Positions 8,544 to 16,660 of a stretch of DNA of 33,549 nucleotides are shown here, in pieces (the first letter of the stretch is position 1; each line of letters begins with the position of its first letter). The notes under the pieces were generated by a model, which made no database searches, was not told where the DNA came from, and saw only the letters and a list, made by a program, of their open reading frames with translations. This stretch comes from Chlamydiota bacterium (lineage in GTDB: Bacteria; Chlamydiota; Chlamydiia; Chlamydiales; JAAKFR01). The translations under genes were made by a program, and so were the position numbers. The stretch spans positions 1-33,549 of the forward strand of contig JAAKFR010000004.1 in NCBI GenBank assembly GCA_011064985.1, written 5' to 3'.

Positions 8544-9428
8544 ATGGTAGAAGAGCATATTCCAATTTTAGTGGAGGAGTTTCTCTCGTTTTTTCGTGAG
8601 GAGGCTATCGGGACGTTTGTAGATGGGACCGTGGGGGCAGGGGGGCATGCAAAAGCCCTTTTGGCAGCCCACCCTGAGATGGTGCATTTCTATGGGATTG
8701 ACCAAGACCCTGACGCTCTCGCAATTGCAAAAGAGACTCTCGCCCCCTTTCAGGAAAAGGTCACCTTACTGCAGGGGAATTTTCGACACCTCGATCAGTT
8801 TGTACCTAAGCCTGTAGATGGGATCTTTCTTGACCTCGGGGTCTCCTCCATACAACTCGATAGGCCAGAAAAAGGGTTTAGCTTTTCGCATGATGGACCC
8901 CTTGATATGCGGATGGATCCGAGTCAAAGGCTGACGGCAGCTGAGGTTGTCAATACCTTTTCAGAGAAGAAATTGAGTGAGATCTTCTGGGAGTATGGGG
9001 AGGAGAGCCGTTCAAGAAGAGCTGCCAAAGCAATCATAGAGGCGCGCAGGAAGCAGAAGATTAAAACGACAGGAGATCTGACTGAGGCCTTGAAACGGAC
9101 GCTGACCTGGTCGGGAAGACGTGGGAAAAAGCACCACCCCTGCACGCTCGTTTTCCAGGCTCTACGGATCTATGTGAACGATGAGCTCGGCGCTGTTGAG
9201 GAGGGGATAGACAAGGCTCTTGCGCTTCTAGCTCCTAGAGGGAGAATGGGCGTTCTCTCTTTTCATAGTTTAGAGGATAGGATCGTCAAACAGAAGTTCC
9301 GACAGTTTGCTGTTATCGAGAAGAGGGGAGAGTTGCTCACGAAAAAGCCTTTAGTAGCAGGGTGTGAGGAGCAGAGGCGGAACCGCAGGAGCCGCTCAGC
9401 CAAACTCCGCTTCCTCTCCAAAACATGA
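8544..9428 (+). CDS. rsmH: 16S rRNA (cytosine-1402 N4)-methyltransferase RsmH
   Basis: 294 residues with the full RsmH/MraW pattern: HIPILVEEFL at the N-terminus, the SAM-binding motif FVDGTVGAGGHA, GIDQDPDAL, DGIFLDLGVSSIQLD, the substrate loop GFSFSHDGPLDMRMD, ALRIYVNDELG and the C-terminal VLSFHSLEDRIVK. It methylates C1402 of 16S rRNA in the decoding centre. In most bacteria and in C. trachomatis it begins the mra/dcw cluster and is followed by ftsL-like and pbp3 genes; here the next gene is a convergent cytidine deaminase, so that cluster is broken. ATG at 8544 lies next to a -10-like TATACT, with no visible ribosome binding site. Confidence 0.97.
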   Translation: MVEEHIPILVEEFLSFFREEAIGTFVDGTVGAGGHAKALLAAHPEMVHFYGIDQDPDALAIAKETLAPFQEKVTLLQGNFRHLDQFVPKPVDGIFLDLGVSSIQLDRPEKGFSFSHDGPLDMRMDPSQRLTAAEVVNTFSEKKLSEIFWEYGEESRSRRAAKAIIEARRKQKIKTTGDLTEALKRTLTWSGRRGKKHHPCTLVFQALRIYVNDELGAVEEGIDKALALLAPRGRMGVLSFHSLEDRIVKQKFRQFAVIEKRGELLTKKPLVAGCEEQRRNRRSRSAKLRFLSKT

Positions 9429-9521
9429 TCACTCAATTTGATTGCTCCCCACATCTCTTTCTCTGTGGTAGTTTTATGTGACTGGTTTACTTTTGTGTGT
9501 GTGGGAGCTGGAGTTTTGGGT

Positions 9522-9980
9522 TTAGTGGAGGTTGTGGGGGCCAAAAGCGTCTGGAAGGAGCTCTGCCAAGTTCGTTCTTTTGACTACATCACCTTTCTCA
9601 TCAACCAGAATGATCGGGAGGGAGGGATTGAACTCATTGAGTACCTGCCGGCAGGCTCCACAAGGGGCTCCACCATCTCGAGTGGCTACCGCTATAGCAA
9701 CAAATTCCTGTTTCCCCTGAGAGAGAGCTGAGAAAACAGCAGACCGTTCTCCACAAATCGTCAAACCATATGAGGCATTTTCGACATTGCATCCGACAAT
9801 TGTCTCACCCTCTTTTGTCAAAAGAGCTGCCCCAACGCGGTACTCGGAGTAAGGTGCATAGGCTCTTTCTCTGACATTTAGAGCCATTTGGATCAACTCC
9901 TGCTCCTGTTCATGTGTGACCTCTCCCATCAGCGGCATCACAATCCCTCCTAAAATCAAGAAAAACATTTTTTTGAACAT
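9522..9980 (-). CDS. cdd: Cytidine deaminase with N-terminal signal-like extension
   Basis: 152 residues. The core from about residue 26 is a small homotetrameric-type cytidine deaminase: YAPYSEYRVGAAL, GCNVENASYGLTICGERSA (zinc cysteine and catalytic glutamate in ICGE; usually CAE) and PCGACRQVLNEF with the other two zinc cysteines. It would convert cytidine and deoxycytidine to uridine forms in pyrimidine salvage. The first 20 residues (MFKKMFFLILGGIVMPLMGE) look like a signal peptide or anchor and are not part of the usual family. The first ATG has AGGAG about 5 bases upstream; an internal ATG (codon 15, 9938) has its own perfect AGGAGG (9951-9946) seven bases upstream. Export and a cytosolic form are both possible. 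Confidence 0.93.
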   Translation of the reverse strand: MFKKMFFLILGGIVMPLMGEVTHEQEQELIQMALNVRERAYAPYSEYRVGAALLTKEGETIVGCNVENASYGLTICGERSAVFSALSQGKQEFVAIAVATRDGGAPCGACRQVLNEFNPSLPIILVDEKGDVVKRTNLAELLPDAFGPHNLH

Positions 9981-10054
9981 AAAATCTCCTGGAAATCAAT
10001 TACGATATTTTATACAATCTCTATAGGTTTTTTTGCTAACCAAAAGTTTTTGCC

Positions 10055-11260
10055 ATGTCCCTTACTCGATCAGATATTATCGGATTTGTTCAGGGCAGCC
10101 ACTTGCCTCAACAGGTGTTTCATAGAGGGGTAACCCAAGAAGAAGTAAACAAATTGAATGGGGCAGTTAACGAAAGCTATACCCTTCAGGAGGTAGCAGC
10201 AGCAGTCAATAATCGTGCCCAACCGCAAATTCAAGAAAGCAACTCTTACAGTGGAGATGTGGAGGGTGGTGATAGTGTGGAAAATCCCTTTGAGGAGCTT
10301 ACGAACTATCCATTTCGGAAGAATTTTCTCGTGGCCAATCCCTTAAGTGCCTTTTGGTCGAAAAGGGCTGTGGAAGAGAAAAAGGAGAACCTTGTCACAC
10401 TTGGCATGCTCTATATTCCTGGGATGATTGGGTATGCCCTCTCTCTTGTTGTGAGGGTTACGATCTTAGCCTGGAGGATCTTGCAGGTCATAGGGACGTT
10501 TTTCCAGACTCTCTTTCGAGGGGAGTTCTCTCTTTTAGGCTCAGAGATAAAATATCGCCTTCTTATCTTGGCTGGTTCTGCAAGTAGTGTGGGAGCAGGG
10601 GCTCTTGGCACTGTCTGCCCCCCCTTAGGGTACTATCTCGATGATAAGATCCATGAGAACGGATGTTTCCACCAACACGCCTATTTCAATTTGCAAGCAG
10701 ATGGTTCCGGAGATGTACTAGAAGCCCTTTTAACAGGTGTGACCGATCGAGTCTCAAAAAAGGGGAACTATCTCAACCCTTATGGGAAATACTTCCGAAA
10801 GGCAGTCCATACATTGAAGCAGAATATCAAGGGAGAAGAGGTCTCTGCTGCCATACCAGCTACTCTCGAGCAAGTCTCTTTGCTGGGCATCCTCTATGCT
10901 GTAAAAGACTCTCTAAAGGCAAATTCTGGAAATCCCTTCGTTTTCATTACAGAATATCTAAAGGAGTTTGAGATTGAAGGTATCGATCTAGAAACATTGG
11001 GAGATTGCTGGCGTTTCGTAGAGAAAAATAATGTAGACGAAGCGATTCACTATATCGAGACTAAGACGATACTGCGAGATGACGTTGGTAATAAGGACTA
11101 TCTGGAGGGGAAAAGAGAGGCCTTGGAGAGCTCTCTTGTTAGCAACATGGATTTCGAAAATGTCTATAATGCACTATCTGATGTCGTAGGAAGTCTCAAT
11201 AGGGAGGATCGGGAGTTTTATATAGGAGTGACGGCCCTTTCGGCCGTCCAATATTTGTGA
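10055..11260 (+). CDS. Two-lobed hydrophobic protein, candidate inclusion membrane protein
   Basis: 401 residues, not recognised by name. A polar N-terminus (1-110) is followed by a long hydrophobic region (about 113-152, containing GMIGYALSLVVRVTIL), a short polar link and a second hydrophobic stretch (168-194, ending GTVCPPLGYYLDDKI), then about 200 polar residues. Two closely spaced hydrophobic lobes with both tails on one side is the hallmark layout of chlamydial Inc proteins, which are secreted by type III secretion into the vacuole membrane. The next gene is a paralogue, matching in the lobes (GMIGYA.SL.VRVTI; CPPL.Y) and in the C-terminus (DREFYIG / DRESYTLYIG). A TATACAAT lies near 10011-10018. 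Start ATG at 10055 lacks a strong ribosome site. Inc status is inference from architecture. Confidence 0.7.
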   Translation: MSLTRSDIIGFVQGSHLPQQVFHRGVTQEEVNKLNGAVNESYTLQEVAAAVNNRAQPQIQESNSYSGDVEGGDSVENPFEELTNYPFRKNFLVANPLSAFWSKRAVEEKKENLVTLGMLYIPGMIGYALSLVVRVTILAWRILQVIGTFFQTLFRGEFSLLGSEIKYRLLILAGSASSVGAGALGTVCPPLGYYLDDKIHENGCFHQHAYFNLQADGSGDVLEALLTGVTDRVSKKGNYLNPYGKYFRKAVHTLKQNIKGEEVSAAIPATLEQVSLLGILYAVKDSLKANSGNPFVFITEYLKEFEIEGIDLETLGDCWRFVEKNNVDEAIHYIETKTILRDDVGNKDYLEGKREALESSLVSNMDFENVYNALSDVVGSLNREDREFYIGVTALSAVQYL

Positions 11261-11273
11261 GGGGAGAATAGAG

Positions 11274-12293
11274 ATGGCAGTAGAAAATCGCGGCATGGTA
11301 TTGGGGTTTTGGGAGATGGATCGAGAGGATCTTCTTGAAAACCCGTTAAGCGGTGCCTGGAGCATGGAGAGGTTTCGAGAGAACCCAGTTGATGCCGCCA
11401 CAACAATGGCGATTTGCTATCCTTTAGGGATGATCGGCTATGCCTTCTCCCTCCCAGTACGTGTGACGATCTTTGTGGCGACTTTCTTCAACATGTGTCG
11501 CCATCTGTTTATGGAAGTCGCCTACCGTCTTTTTGATTGTGACTGGGCATGGAATGCAGATTTCCCTGAGCATCTCATGGTATTTCTCGGAGCTACAGGA
11601 GAGCTCTTTTCGGGGGTAATTGGCGTTGCTTGTCCTCCCCTCGCCTACAAGATCGACTCTTTCATTCAGAGCAATGAGGCAATCCATAAGTGGTATTCTA
11701 AGCATTTTATGAGTACTCGAGCAGATATTGCAATGGATCCTGATTTTGGTGAAATAGATAATAATAATGGACCCTATTATGGGGATCCCCTTGGTGGTGT
11801 TGGAAACGAAGATCGTATGGTGAATAAACAAGAACGGATTAAAGAACACTATTCCTCCTATGATAAGGCCAAGGTTCAATTGCAAACGTATCTGGATAAT
11901 GAACAGTTTGAGACTATGATGGATAACATTTTCCAAGCTGTCTTAAAAGCTGCGTTATTAGAGATGCTCAAAACGGATAGCAAGTATCTTGAATCAGACA
12001 TCTATGGGGAAAAAATCGCAGATTTGAAGCCGATCTGGAAGAAGGTCCCTGCGCGTGACCGGGAAAATGTTGCAAAGGGTGTTCTTTATGAAATAGTAGT
12101 TACTACTCCAGAAGAAGATGAGCCCGATCAAATCAAGCAGCAAGACTTTCTTCTACAGGAACAGGTGAGATTAGAGAAGTATGACGATACGATTGAGCAA
12201 GTCCACTCGGCTCTTGTTGCCGTTGTAGGAGATTTCGGCTCTAAAGATCGTGAGTCGTACACCCTCTATATCGGACATACTTTTCCCCTTTAG
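11274..12293 (+). CDS. Two-lobed hydrophobic protein, tandem paralogue of the preceding gene
   Basis: 339 residues. After 40 polar residues (with NPLSGAW matching NPLSAFW of the upstream protein) come hydrophobic lobes at about 43-83 (GMIGYAFSLPVRVTIF) and 100-125 (GVIGVACPPLAYKID), then a hydrophilic C-terminus of about 210 residues ending DRESYTLYIGHTFPL. The start is 13 bases after the upstream stop with GAGG/GGAG just before the ATG, so the pair forms an operon. Shared motifs at both ends and in both lobes show an old tandem duplication; the middle soluble regions have diverged strongly. The layout suggests a pair of inclusion membrane proteins; an ordinary inner-membrane role cannot be excluded. 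Confidence 0.7.
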   Translation: MAVENRGMVLGFWEMDREDLLENPLSGAWSMERFRENPVDAATTMAICYPLGMIGYAFSLPVRVTIFVATFFNMCRHLFMEVAYRLFDCDWAWNADFPEHLMVFLGATGELFSGVIGVACPPLAYKIDSFIQSNEAIHKWYSKHFMSTRADIAMDPDFGEIDNNNGPYYGDPLGGVGNEDRMVNKQERIKEHYSSYDKAKVQLQTYLDNEQFETMMDNIFQAVLKAALLEMLKTDSKYLESDIYGEKIADLKPIWKKVPARDRENVAKGVLYEIVVTTPEEDEPDQIKQQDFLLQEQVRLEKYDDTIEQVHSALVAVVGDFGSKDRESYTLYIGHTFPL

Positions 12294-12357
12294 ATGTGAA
12301 TCTTGCAGGATAATGGGAAGATCTGTAATCTAGCTCGGGAATGAAGAAGGAAAACCC

Positions 12358-12966
12358 TTGAGTCTTGCCAACTACCTCACGTTTATCCGGATTTTTATCA
12401 GTCCGGTCTTTATGTTCCTCTATCTGGAATATGAGCTTTTGGGGATCAGTATTGTTGTTCTCCCCTATATCCTCCTCTTTTTGTTAGGAATTTCTGAGCT
12501 TTCGGATGCTTTTGATGGGTATTTTGCCAGGAAGTTCCAGCAGGTGACCGATTTGGGGAAGCTCCTCGATCCGATGGCCGATAGTATCTACCGAATTTCG
12601 GTTTTTCTGACCTTTACCCAACCCCCGATCAACCTCCCCCTCCTCCTGGTGTTCGTCTTTCTTTACCGGGATTCTGTGATCAGCACCCTTCGAACGATCT
12701 GCGCTCTCAGAGGATTTGCCCTTGCGGCAAGGGCCTCGGGGAAGCTCAAAGCGATTGTCCAAGCAGTTACGATCTTTTTGGTTATCTTCCTTTTGATTTT
12801 TTATACCAGCGGTCTTCTCACCTACCGGTCTATGTGGCTTACATCAACTATTGCCGTTGCGATCTCTGCTGCTTACGCCCTTTTTTCTGGGATCGAGTAT
12901 ATCTGGGCTAACCGGGATTTTGTCTTGCGCCTTTTGACCGAAAAAGGGAAACGGTCTGATGTCTGA
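12358..12966 (+). CDS. pgsA: CDP-alcohol phosphatidyltransferase, likely PgsA
   Basis: 202 residues with several membrane helices and the CDP-alcohol phosphotransferase signature: SDAFDGYFARKF, then VTDLGKLLDPMAD, giving the DxxDGxxAR(x8)GxxxDxxxD pattern needed for Mg2+ and CDP-diacylglycerol binding. It most likely makes phosphatidylglycerol phosphate from CDP-diacylglycerol and glycerol-3-phosphate in the inner membrane. The start is TTG at 12358 with AAGGA nearby; the frame upstream is closed. In C. trachomatis a pgsA homologue also lies next to glgA (CT797, from memory). The stop overlaps the start of the next gene by 8 bases, indicating translational coupling. Phosphatidylserine synthase is a less likely alternative. 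Confidence 0.88.
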   Translation: MSLANYLTFIRIFISPVFMFLYLEYELLGISIVVLPYILLFLLGISELSDAFDGYFARKFQQVTDLGKLLDPMADSIYRISVFLTFTQPPINLPLLLVFVFLYRDSVISTLRTICALRGFALAARASGKLKAIVQAVTIFLVIFLLIFYTSGLLTYRSMWLTSTIAVAISAAYALFSGIEYIWANRDFVLRLLTEKGKRSDV

Positions 12967-13930
12967 GATCATCGGGATTGGGGGGCCGATACTCGATCAA
13001 ATTCTTCCCGTTCCTGATGATTTTTTGACTCATGTCCCTGGAAAAAAAGGGGGGATGGAGCCCATTTCCTTCCCCTTACTTGAAGAACTTGTGGCGAAAA
13101 GTGGAGCTGAGCCAGTTCTTGTTCCGGGAGGAAGTGCACGGAATACCCTCCATGGCCTTGCCCGATTTGGGGAGCCTTGTGCCCTATTGGGGATGGTGGG
13201 AAGTGATTCTCGAGGGGTGACTTTTCGGAAAAAACTCGAAGAGGTCGGGATTGGCTCTCTTCTTCTCGAATCAGAGACTCCGACAGCGATTGTCCTTTCC
13301 CTTGTCACTCCCGATGGAGAGCGGACAATGCGCACCTTTCAGGGGGCCTCCACGGAGCTAAGAGGAGCTCACCTTGAACCCTCCCATTTTTCTGGTGCCA
13401 AACTCGTCCATCTCGAGGGGTACACCCTCTTTAATGGCGATCTTGCTGAAACGGCGATGCGGATGGCCAAAGAAGCCGGAGCAAAGGTCTCTTTTGATCT
13501 TGCGAGCTTCGAGATTGTAGAGCAGTTTCGTGAAACCATCCTCTCTCTTGCTGATCGGTATGTCGATCTCCTCTTTGCTAACGAGATGGAGGCAAAAGCG
13601 CTGACAGGAGAAGAGGGAGAGCTCGGATGTGCGCGACTTGCCGAGCTTGCCGAGATCGGCATTTTGCTTCAGGGGCCTCTCGGGTGCTTTGTCCAGGAAG
13701 GGAAACACCGCTACCACTGCCCTGCCTATCCTGTCGAGCCGCTCGATACAACAGGAGCTGGGGATCTTTTCACAAGTGGTTTTCTCCATGGATATCGGCA
13801 GGGGTACCCTCTCGAGATTTGTGCCCAGTATGGCGCCATTTCTGGTCGGGCTGTTGTCCAAGTGATGGGGCCTGTCATTCCTCACGAGCAGTGGTCCGAA
13901 ATCTTTGCCAAGCTCAAACCCCGCCTCTAA
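12959..13930 (+). CDS. PfkB-family sugar/nucleoside kinase, adenosine-kinase-like
   Basis: 323 residues of the ribokinase fold. Visible features are the N-terminal glycine pair (GIGGPILDQIL), the first PfkB motif around VPGGSARNTLHGLARFG, and the second motif DTTGAGDLFTSGFL with the catalytic aspartate and anion hole. The sequence GKKGGMEPISFPLLEELV near the start is typical of the adenosine-kinase-like branch. Substrate cannot be read from sequence; adenosine, inosine or a sugar are all possible. It overlaps pgsA by 8 bases and is followed by a small inverted-repeat element that separates it from the convergent glgA. Not part of the C. trachomatis pgsA-glgA block as I recall it. Confidence 0.85.
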   Translation: MSEIIGIGGPILDQILPVPDDFLTHVPGKKGGMEPISFPLLEELVAKSGAEPVLVPGGSARNTLHGLARFGEPCALLGMVGSDSRGVTFRKKLEEVGIGSLLLESETPTAIVLSLVTPDGERTMRTFQGASTELRGAHLEPSHFSGAKLVHLEGYTLFNGDLAETAMRMAKEAGAKVSFDLASFEIVEQFRETILSLADRYVDLLFANEMEAKALTGEEGELGCARLAELAEIGILLQGPLGCFVQEGKHRYHCPAYPVEPLDTTGAGDLFTSGFLHGYRQGYPLEICAQYGAISGRAVVQVMGPVIPHEQWSEIFAKLKPRL

Positions 13931-13939
13931 ATAATACCC

Positions 13940-14013
13940 ACCACAGAGGTACTGATTCGACCTTTGTCTTTAGAATGAAATCTTTCTCTGTGCTCTCTTA
14001 AGTCCTCTGTGGT
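13940..14013. repeat. Small intergenic element with 10-bp terminal inverted repeats
   Basis: ACCACAGAGG (13940-13949) and CCTCTGTGGT (14004-14013) are perfect inverted repeats bounding 74 bases. The interior repeats the CTCTGTG word (TTTCTCTGTGCTCTCTTA). It fills the gap between two convergent genes (PfkB kinase and glgA) and may fold as a bidirectional transcript end. Related words occur at 25107-25286. Confidence 0.7.
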
Positions 14014-14021
14014 TCAATTAT

Positions 14022-15467
14022 TTACGTAGATTTTGAGTTGGCAACTTGTGTTTTGTGATCTATGGCACTTTTTGTTTTTTGGTAGAGGGCGTGGTAGGCG
14101 GAGGCAGGTTGTTGCCAGCTCGTGTTGCTCTCCATCCCGGCTTTCACAAGCTTTTGCCACACCTCTGGCTTTTCTCTCCATATAACCAAAGCCCGTCCAA
14201 GAGCCTCATGGATCCCCTCAGCAGTAGGCTTTTCGAAAACAAACCCATTTTTCCCTTCAAAGACTGTGTCGGCAAGCCCTCCTGTTTTCCTCACGAGAGG
14301 GACGGCCCCATAGCGCATTGCGATGAGTTGGGTCAGCCCACACGGCTCGAAAAGGGAAGGGACGAGAAAGAGGTCGGCCGCTCCAAAAACAAGGTGGGAG
14401 AATGCTTCATTGAAGGTGAGCTCCAAATGGACATTGGGACAACCTGTAAGCATTCTTTTGAGGTTGAAAAACTCTTCGTGAGTCTTCTCATCTAAAGCCG
14501 ATCCAAGCAAGACGAACTGCCCCCCGTGCTCGAGGGTTTTGAGAAGGGCAGCCTTGAGAAGCTCTGGCCCTTTCTGCGGGACGAGGCGGGTGATGGCACA
14601 CACAAGGGGGGCATCCAAATCGGCAAGAGAAAGTCGTTTTCGAAGCTCTTGTTGAATCGTTTTCTTTCCAGAAAGATCTGGGAAGTGGAAGTGAGCTGGG
14701 AGGAGAGGATCTTGCGCCGGATCCCAGTAGTCCACCTCGATTCCGTTGAGAATCCCCGAGAATTTCCCCCCGATCTTCCGGAGGGTTTTTTGTAATGCTC
14801 CTCCTTGCCCAGTTTCGAGGATCTCTCTGGCATAGGTGGGGGAGACGGTGGTGACAGCATCAGCGTAGAGGATCCCCCCCTTCAGGAGGTTGTATCCCTC
14901 TCCCTCCTGCAATTTTGCGTCGGTGATCCCAACCCGCAACAGATCTTGTTTTTGGCACTCTCCCTGGTAGGCAAGGTTGTGAATTGTCAAAACGCACCCC
15001 GTTTTGGATAGAGATCGACTCGTTTTACTTAAGAGTGCCAGGAGAGAGGTGTGCCAGTCGTGGAGGTGGAGGAGATCGGGCATTTCTGCCCTATTCTCTA
15101 GAAAGGCGAGAACTGCCATGCAGAAATAGGTGAAACGGGCGATATCATCGGGATAGCCATAGATCTCCTTTCTCTCAAAAAACTCCTCTTTGTGGTGTGA
15201 TTCGAAAAGATAAACGGGGATCGAGTCCACTTTTCCTCTCCAAATCGTGTTGAGAGAGGTTTTCTCGTCAAAGTGGGAGGGGAGAGAGGGGGAGACAATT
15301 TCAAGAGATTCGATGAGATCGAGATTGAGAGAGTCGTATTTGGGGAGGAAAACCTCCACTTTATCTCCATTTTTTAACTGGGCGCGCGCAAGGCCATGGA
15401 TCACATCACCAAGCCCTCCCACCTTGGCAATGGGAGCCAGTTCCGAAGAGATGTGTGTAATATGCAT
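14022..15467 (-). CDS. glgA: Glycogen synthase GlgA
   Basis: 481 residues of the GT5 bacterial glycogen/starch synthase type, transferring glucose from ADP-glucose (in Chlamydia reportedly also UDP-glucose) to glycogen. The N-terminus MHITHISSELAPIAKVGGLGDV carries the KxGGL substrate loop; further on come DWHTSLLALL, a second Rossmann domain (ITRLVPQKGPELL) and the donor site PSLFEPCGLTQLIAMRYG followed by RKTGGLADTV. I set the start at ATG 15467, preceded by AGGGGGA. The open frame continues upstream to 15590, but those 41 codons are only the antisense of the tRNA-Gln gene. In C. trachomatis glgA precedes rplY; here tRNA-Gln and prs lie between and glgA is on the opposite strand. Confidence 0.96.
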   Translation of the reverse strand: MHITHISSELAPIAKVGGLGDVIHGLARAQLKNGDKVEVFLPKYDSLNLDLIESLEIVSPSLPSHFDEKTSLNTIWRGKVDSIPVYLFESHHKEEFFERKEIYGYPDDIARFTYFCMAVLAFLENRAEMPDLLHLHDWHTSLLALLSKTSRSLSKTGCVLTIHNLAYQGECQKQDLLRVGITDAKLQEGEGYNLLKGGILYADAVTTVSPTYAREILETGQGGALQKTLRKIGGKFSGILNGIEVDYWDPAQDPLLPAHFHFPDLSGKKTIQQELRKRLSLADLDAPLVCAITRLVPQKGPELLKAALLKTLEHGGQFVLLGSALDEKTHEEFFNLKRMLTGCPNVHLELTFNEAFSHLVFGAADLFLVPSLFEPCGLTQLIAMRYGAVPLVRKTGGLADTVFEGKNGFVFEKPTAEGIHEALGRALVIWREKPEVWQKLVKAGMESNTSWQQPASAYHALYQKTKSAIDHKTQVANSKST

Positions 15468-15523
15468 TTTTCCCCCTTGGCAAAAAACCTGGTTAGCGCT
15501 ACGATTTTGACTTGTTTTTCCAT

Positions 15524-15595
15524 TGGGGTGTAGCCAAGCGGTAAGGCAGCGGTTTTTGGTACCGTGCATCGGAGGTTCGAATCCTTCCACCCCAG
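15524..15595 (+). tRNA. tRNA-Gln (anticodon TTG)
   Basis: Cloverleaf of 72 bases: acceptor stem TGGGGTG with CACCCCA and discriminator G, D-arm around AGCCAAGCGGTAAGGC, anticodon stem GCGGT/ACCGT with loop TTTTGGT (anticodon TTG), T-arm GGAGG-TTCGAAT-CCTTC. The 3' CCA is not encoded (TTA follows). The glgA start lies 57 bases away on the other strand and prs starts 17 bases downstream on the same strand. Confidence 0.97.
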
Positions 15596-15612
15596 TTACT
15601 ACCCTTTTTTCT

Positions 15613-16560
15613 ATGCATCAACAACGCCCAAATTTTCAAATCTTTTCTGGGACCTCCCACCCTCATTTTGCACAGGAGATTGCTGATTATTTTGGCGTCT
15701 CTCTCGGTAAGGTGTTGTTTGAGCCCTTTCCTGACAAGGAAATTTACGTCCAGATCCAGGAAAATGTGCGTGGACGAGATGTTTTCATCATCCAGTCGAT
15801 CGTCCACAATCCCAATTACTACTTGATGGAATTACTCATCATGATCGATGCCCTGAAACGGGCTTCGGCAAAGAGTATTGTGGCCGTTCTCCCGTACTTC
15901 GCCTATGCTAGGCAAGATAGGAAAGATAAACCTCGTGTTCCCATCACCGCCAAGCTCGTAGCCGATCTTCTCGCAACAGCTGGGACCACCCGCGTTTTGA
16001 CAATGGACCTCCATGCGGGGCAGATCCAAGGTTTCTTCGATATCCCCGTCGACAATCTCCATTCTCGCCCCATTTTGGCGGACGGAATGCAAGATATGGG
16101 GTTAAAAGATTTAGTCGTGGTTGCTCCCGATCTCGGTGCGATCAAAATCGCTCGTGCTTATGCGAATCATCTAGGTGAAGAGTTTGCTGTGATTGATAAA
16201 CGTCGGATCAGTGCTCATGAGGTGGCTATTTCCGCGATCATTGGAGATGTTAAGGGGCGCGATGTGTTGCTTGTCGATGATATGTGCTCTACTGGTGGGA
16301 CTCTTATAGAAGCTGCCGATGCGTGCAAAAAGGCTGGGGCGTGTAAAGTTTTTGCAGCATTTACCCATGCCATCTTAGTCGATCCTGCGGTGAAGAAGTT
16401 CCAACACAGTCCGATTGAAAAGGTATTTACAACAAATACGGTCCCCCTTCTGGAGGAGAATCGAGTTCCCCTGATCGAATCTGTCTCTGTCGCTCCCCTC
16501 TTCGCAGAAGCAATCCGATGCATTATATCAGCCGACTCCATCTCCTCGATCTTCTCTTAG
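15613..16560 (+). CDS. prs: Ribose-phosphate pyrophosphokinase (PRPP synthase)
   Basis: 315 residues, the standard class I length. It shows IFSGTSHPHFAQEIADYFG at the N-terminus, FPDKEIYVQI, the flexible-loop arginines in PYFAYARQDRK, VLTMDLHAGQIQGFFDIPVDN, and the PRPP-binding loop VLLVDDMCSTGGTL. The enzyme makes PRPP from ribose-5-phosphate and ATP for nucleotide and amino acid synthesis. The start is ATG 15613; an open extension upstream to 15523 is the tRNA read as protein. No Shine-Dalgarno sequence is present in the 17 bases between the tRNA and the ATG, so cleavage of a joint transcript at the tRNA 3' end would leave an almost leaderless mRNA. The genus Chlamydia, as I recall, lacks prs, which supports an environmental chlamydia. 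Confidence 0.95.
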   Translation: MHQQRPNFQIFSGTSHPHFAQEIADYFGVSLGKVLFEPFPDKEIYVQIQENVRGRDVFIIQSIVHNPNYYLMELLIMIDALKRASAKSIVAVLPYFAYARQDRKDKPRVPITAKLVADLLATAGTTRVLTMDLHAGQIQGFFDIPVDNLHSRPILADGMQDMGLKDLVVVAPDLGAIKIARAYANHLGEEFAVIDKRRISAHEVAISAIIGDVKGRDVLLVDDMCSTGGTLIEAADACKKAGACKVFAAFTHAILVDPAVKKFQHSPIEKVFTTNTVPLLEENRVPLIESVSVAPLFAEAIRCIISADSISSIFS

Positions 16561-16601
16561 TATAAATCAAGTTCCAATCAAGTTATGGGCCTCTTTTGGG
16601 T

Positions 16602-16660
16602 GCTTTTCGCCCCTCACTCTCAATTTTCTCTGCGTCTTTGCGATTCTTTGCTCCTCTGCG
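16602..16660. repeat. Intergenic repeat, GCGTCTTTGCG type
   Basis: The segment contains TTTTCTCTGCGTCTTTGCG (16624-16642) followed by ATTCTTTGCTCCTCTGCG. The 19-base word recurs exactly, inverted, at 20030-20048. It lies in the 250-base gap between prs and rplY; the rest of that gap shows only a TATACT (16761-16766) that may be a -10 element for rplY. Confidence 0.6.

Noticed and set aside
9438-9731. Plus-strand frame after rsmH, considered as an ftsL-like gene
   Set aside because: It lies mostly antisense to the zinc-binding half of cytidine deaminase, has no ribosome site and no typical FtsL layout.
15468-15590. 41-codon N-terminal extension of GlgA
   Set aside because: It is the antisense reading of tRNA-Gln and its flank; the family start MHITHISSELAP with a good ribosome site is at 15467.
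15523-15612. 30-codon extension of PRPP synthase
   Set aside because: It is a translation of the tRNA-Gln gene itself; the family begins at ATG 15613.
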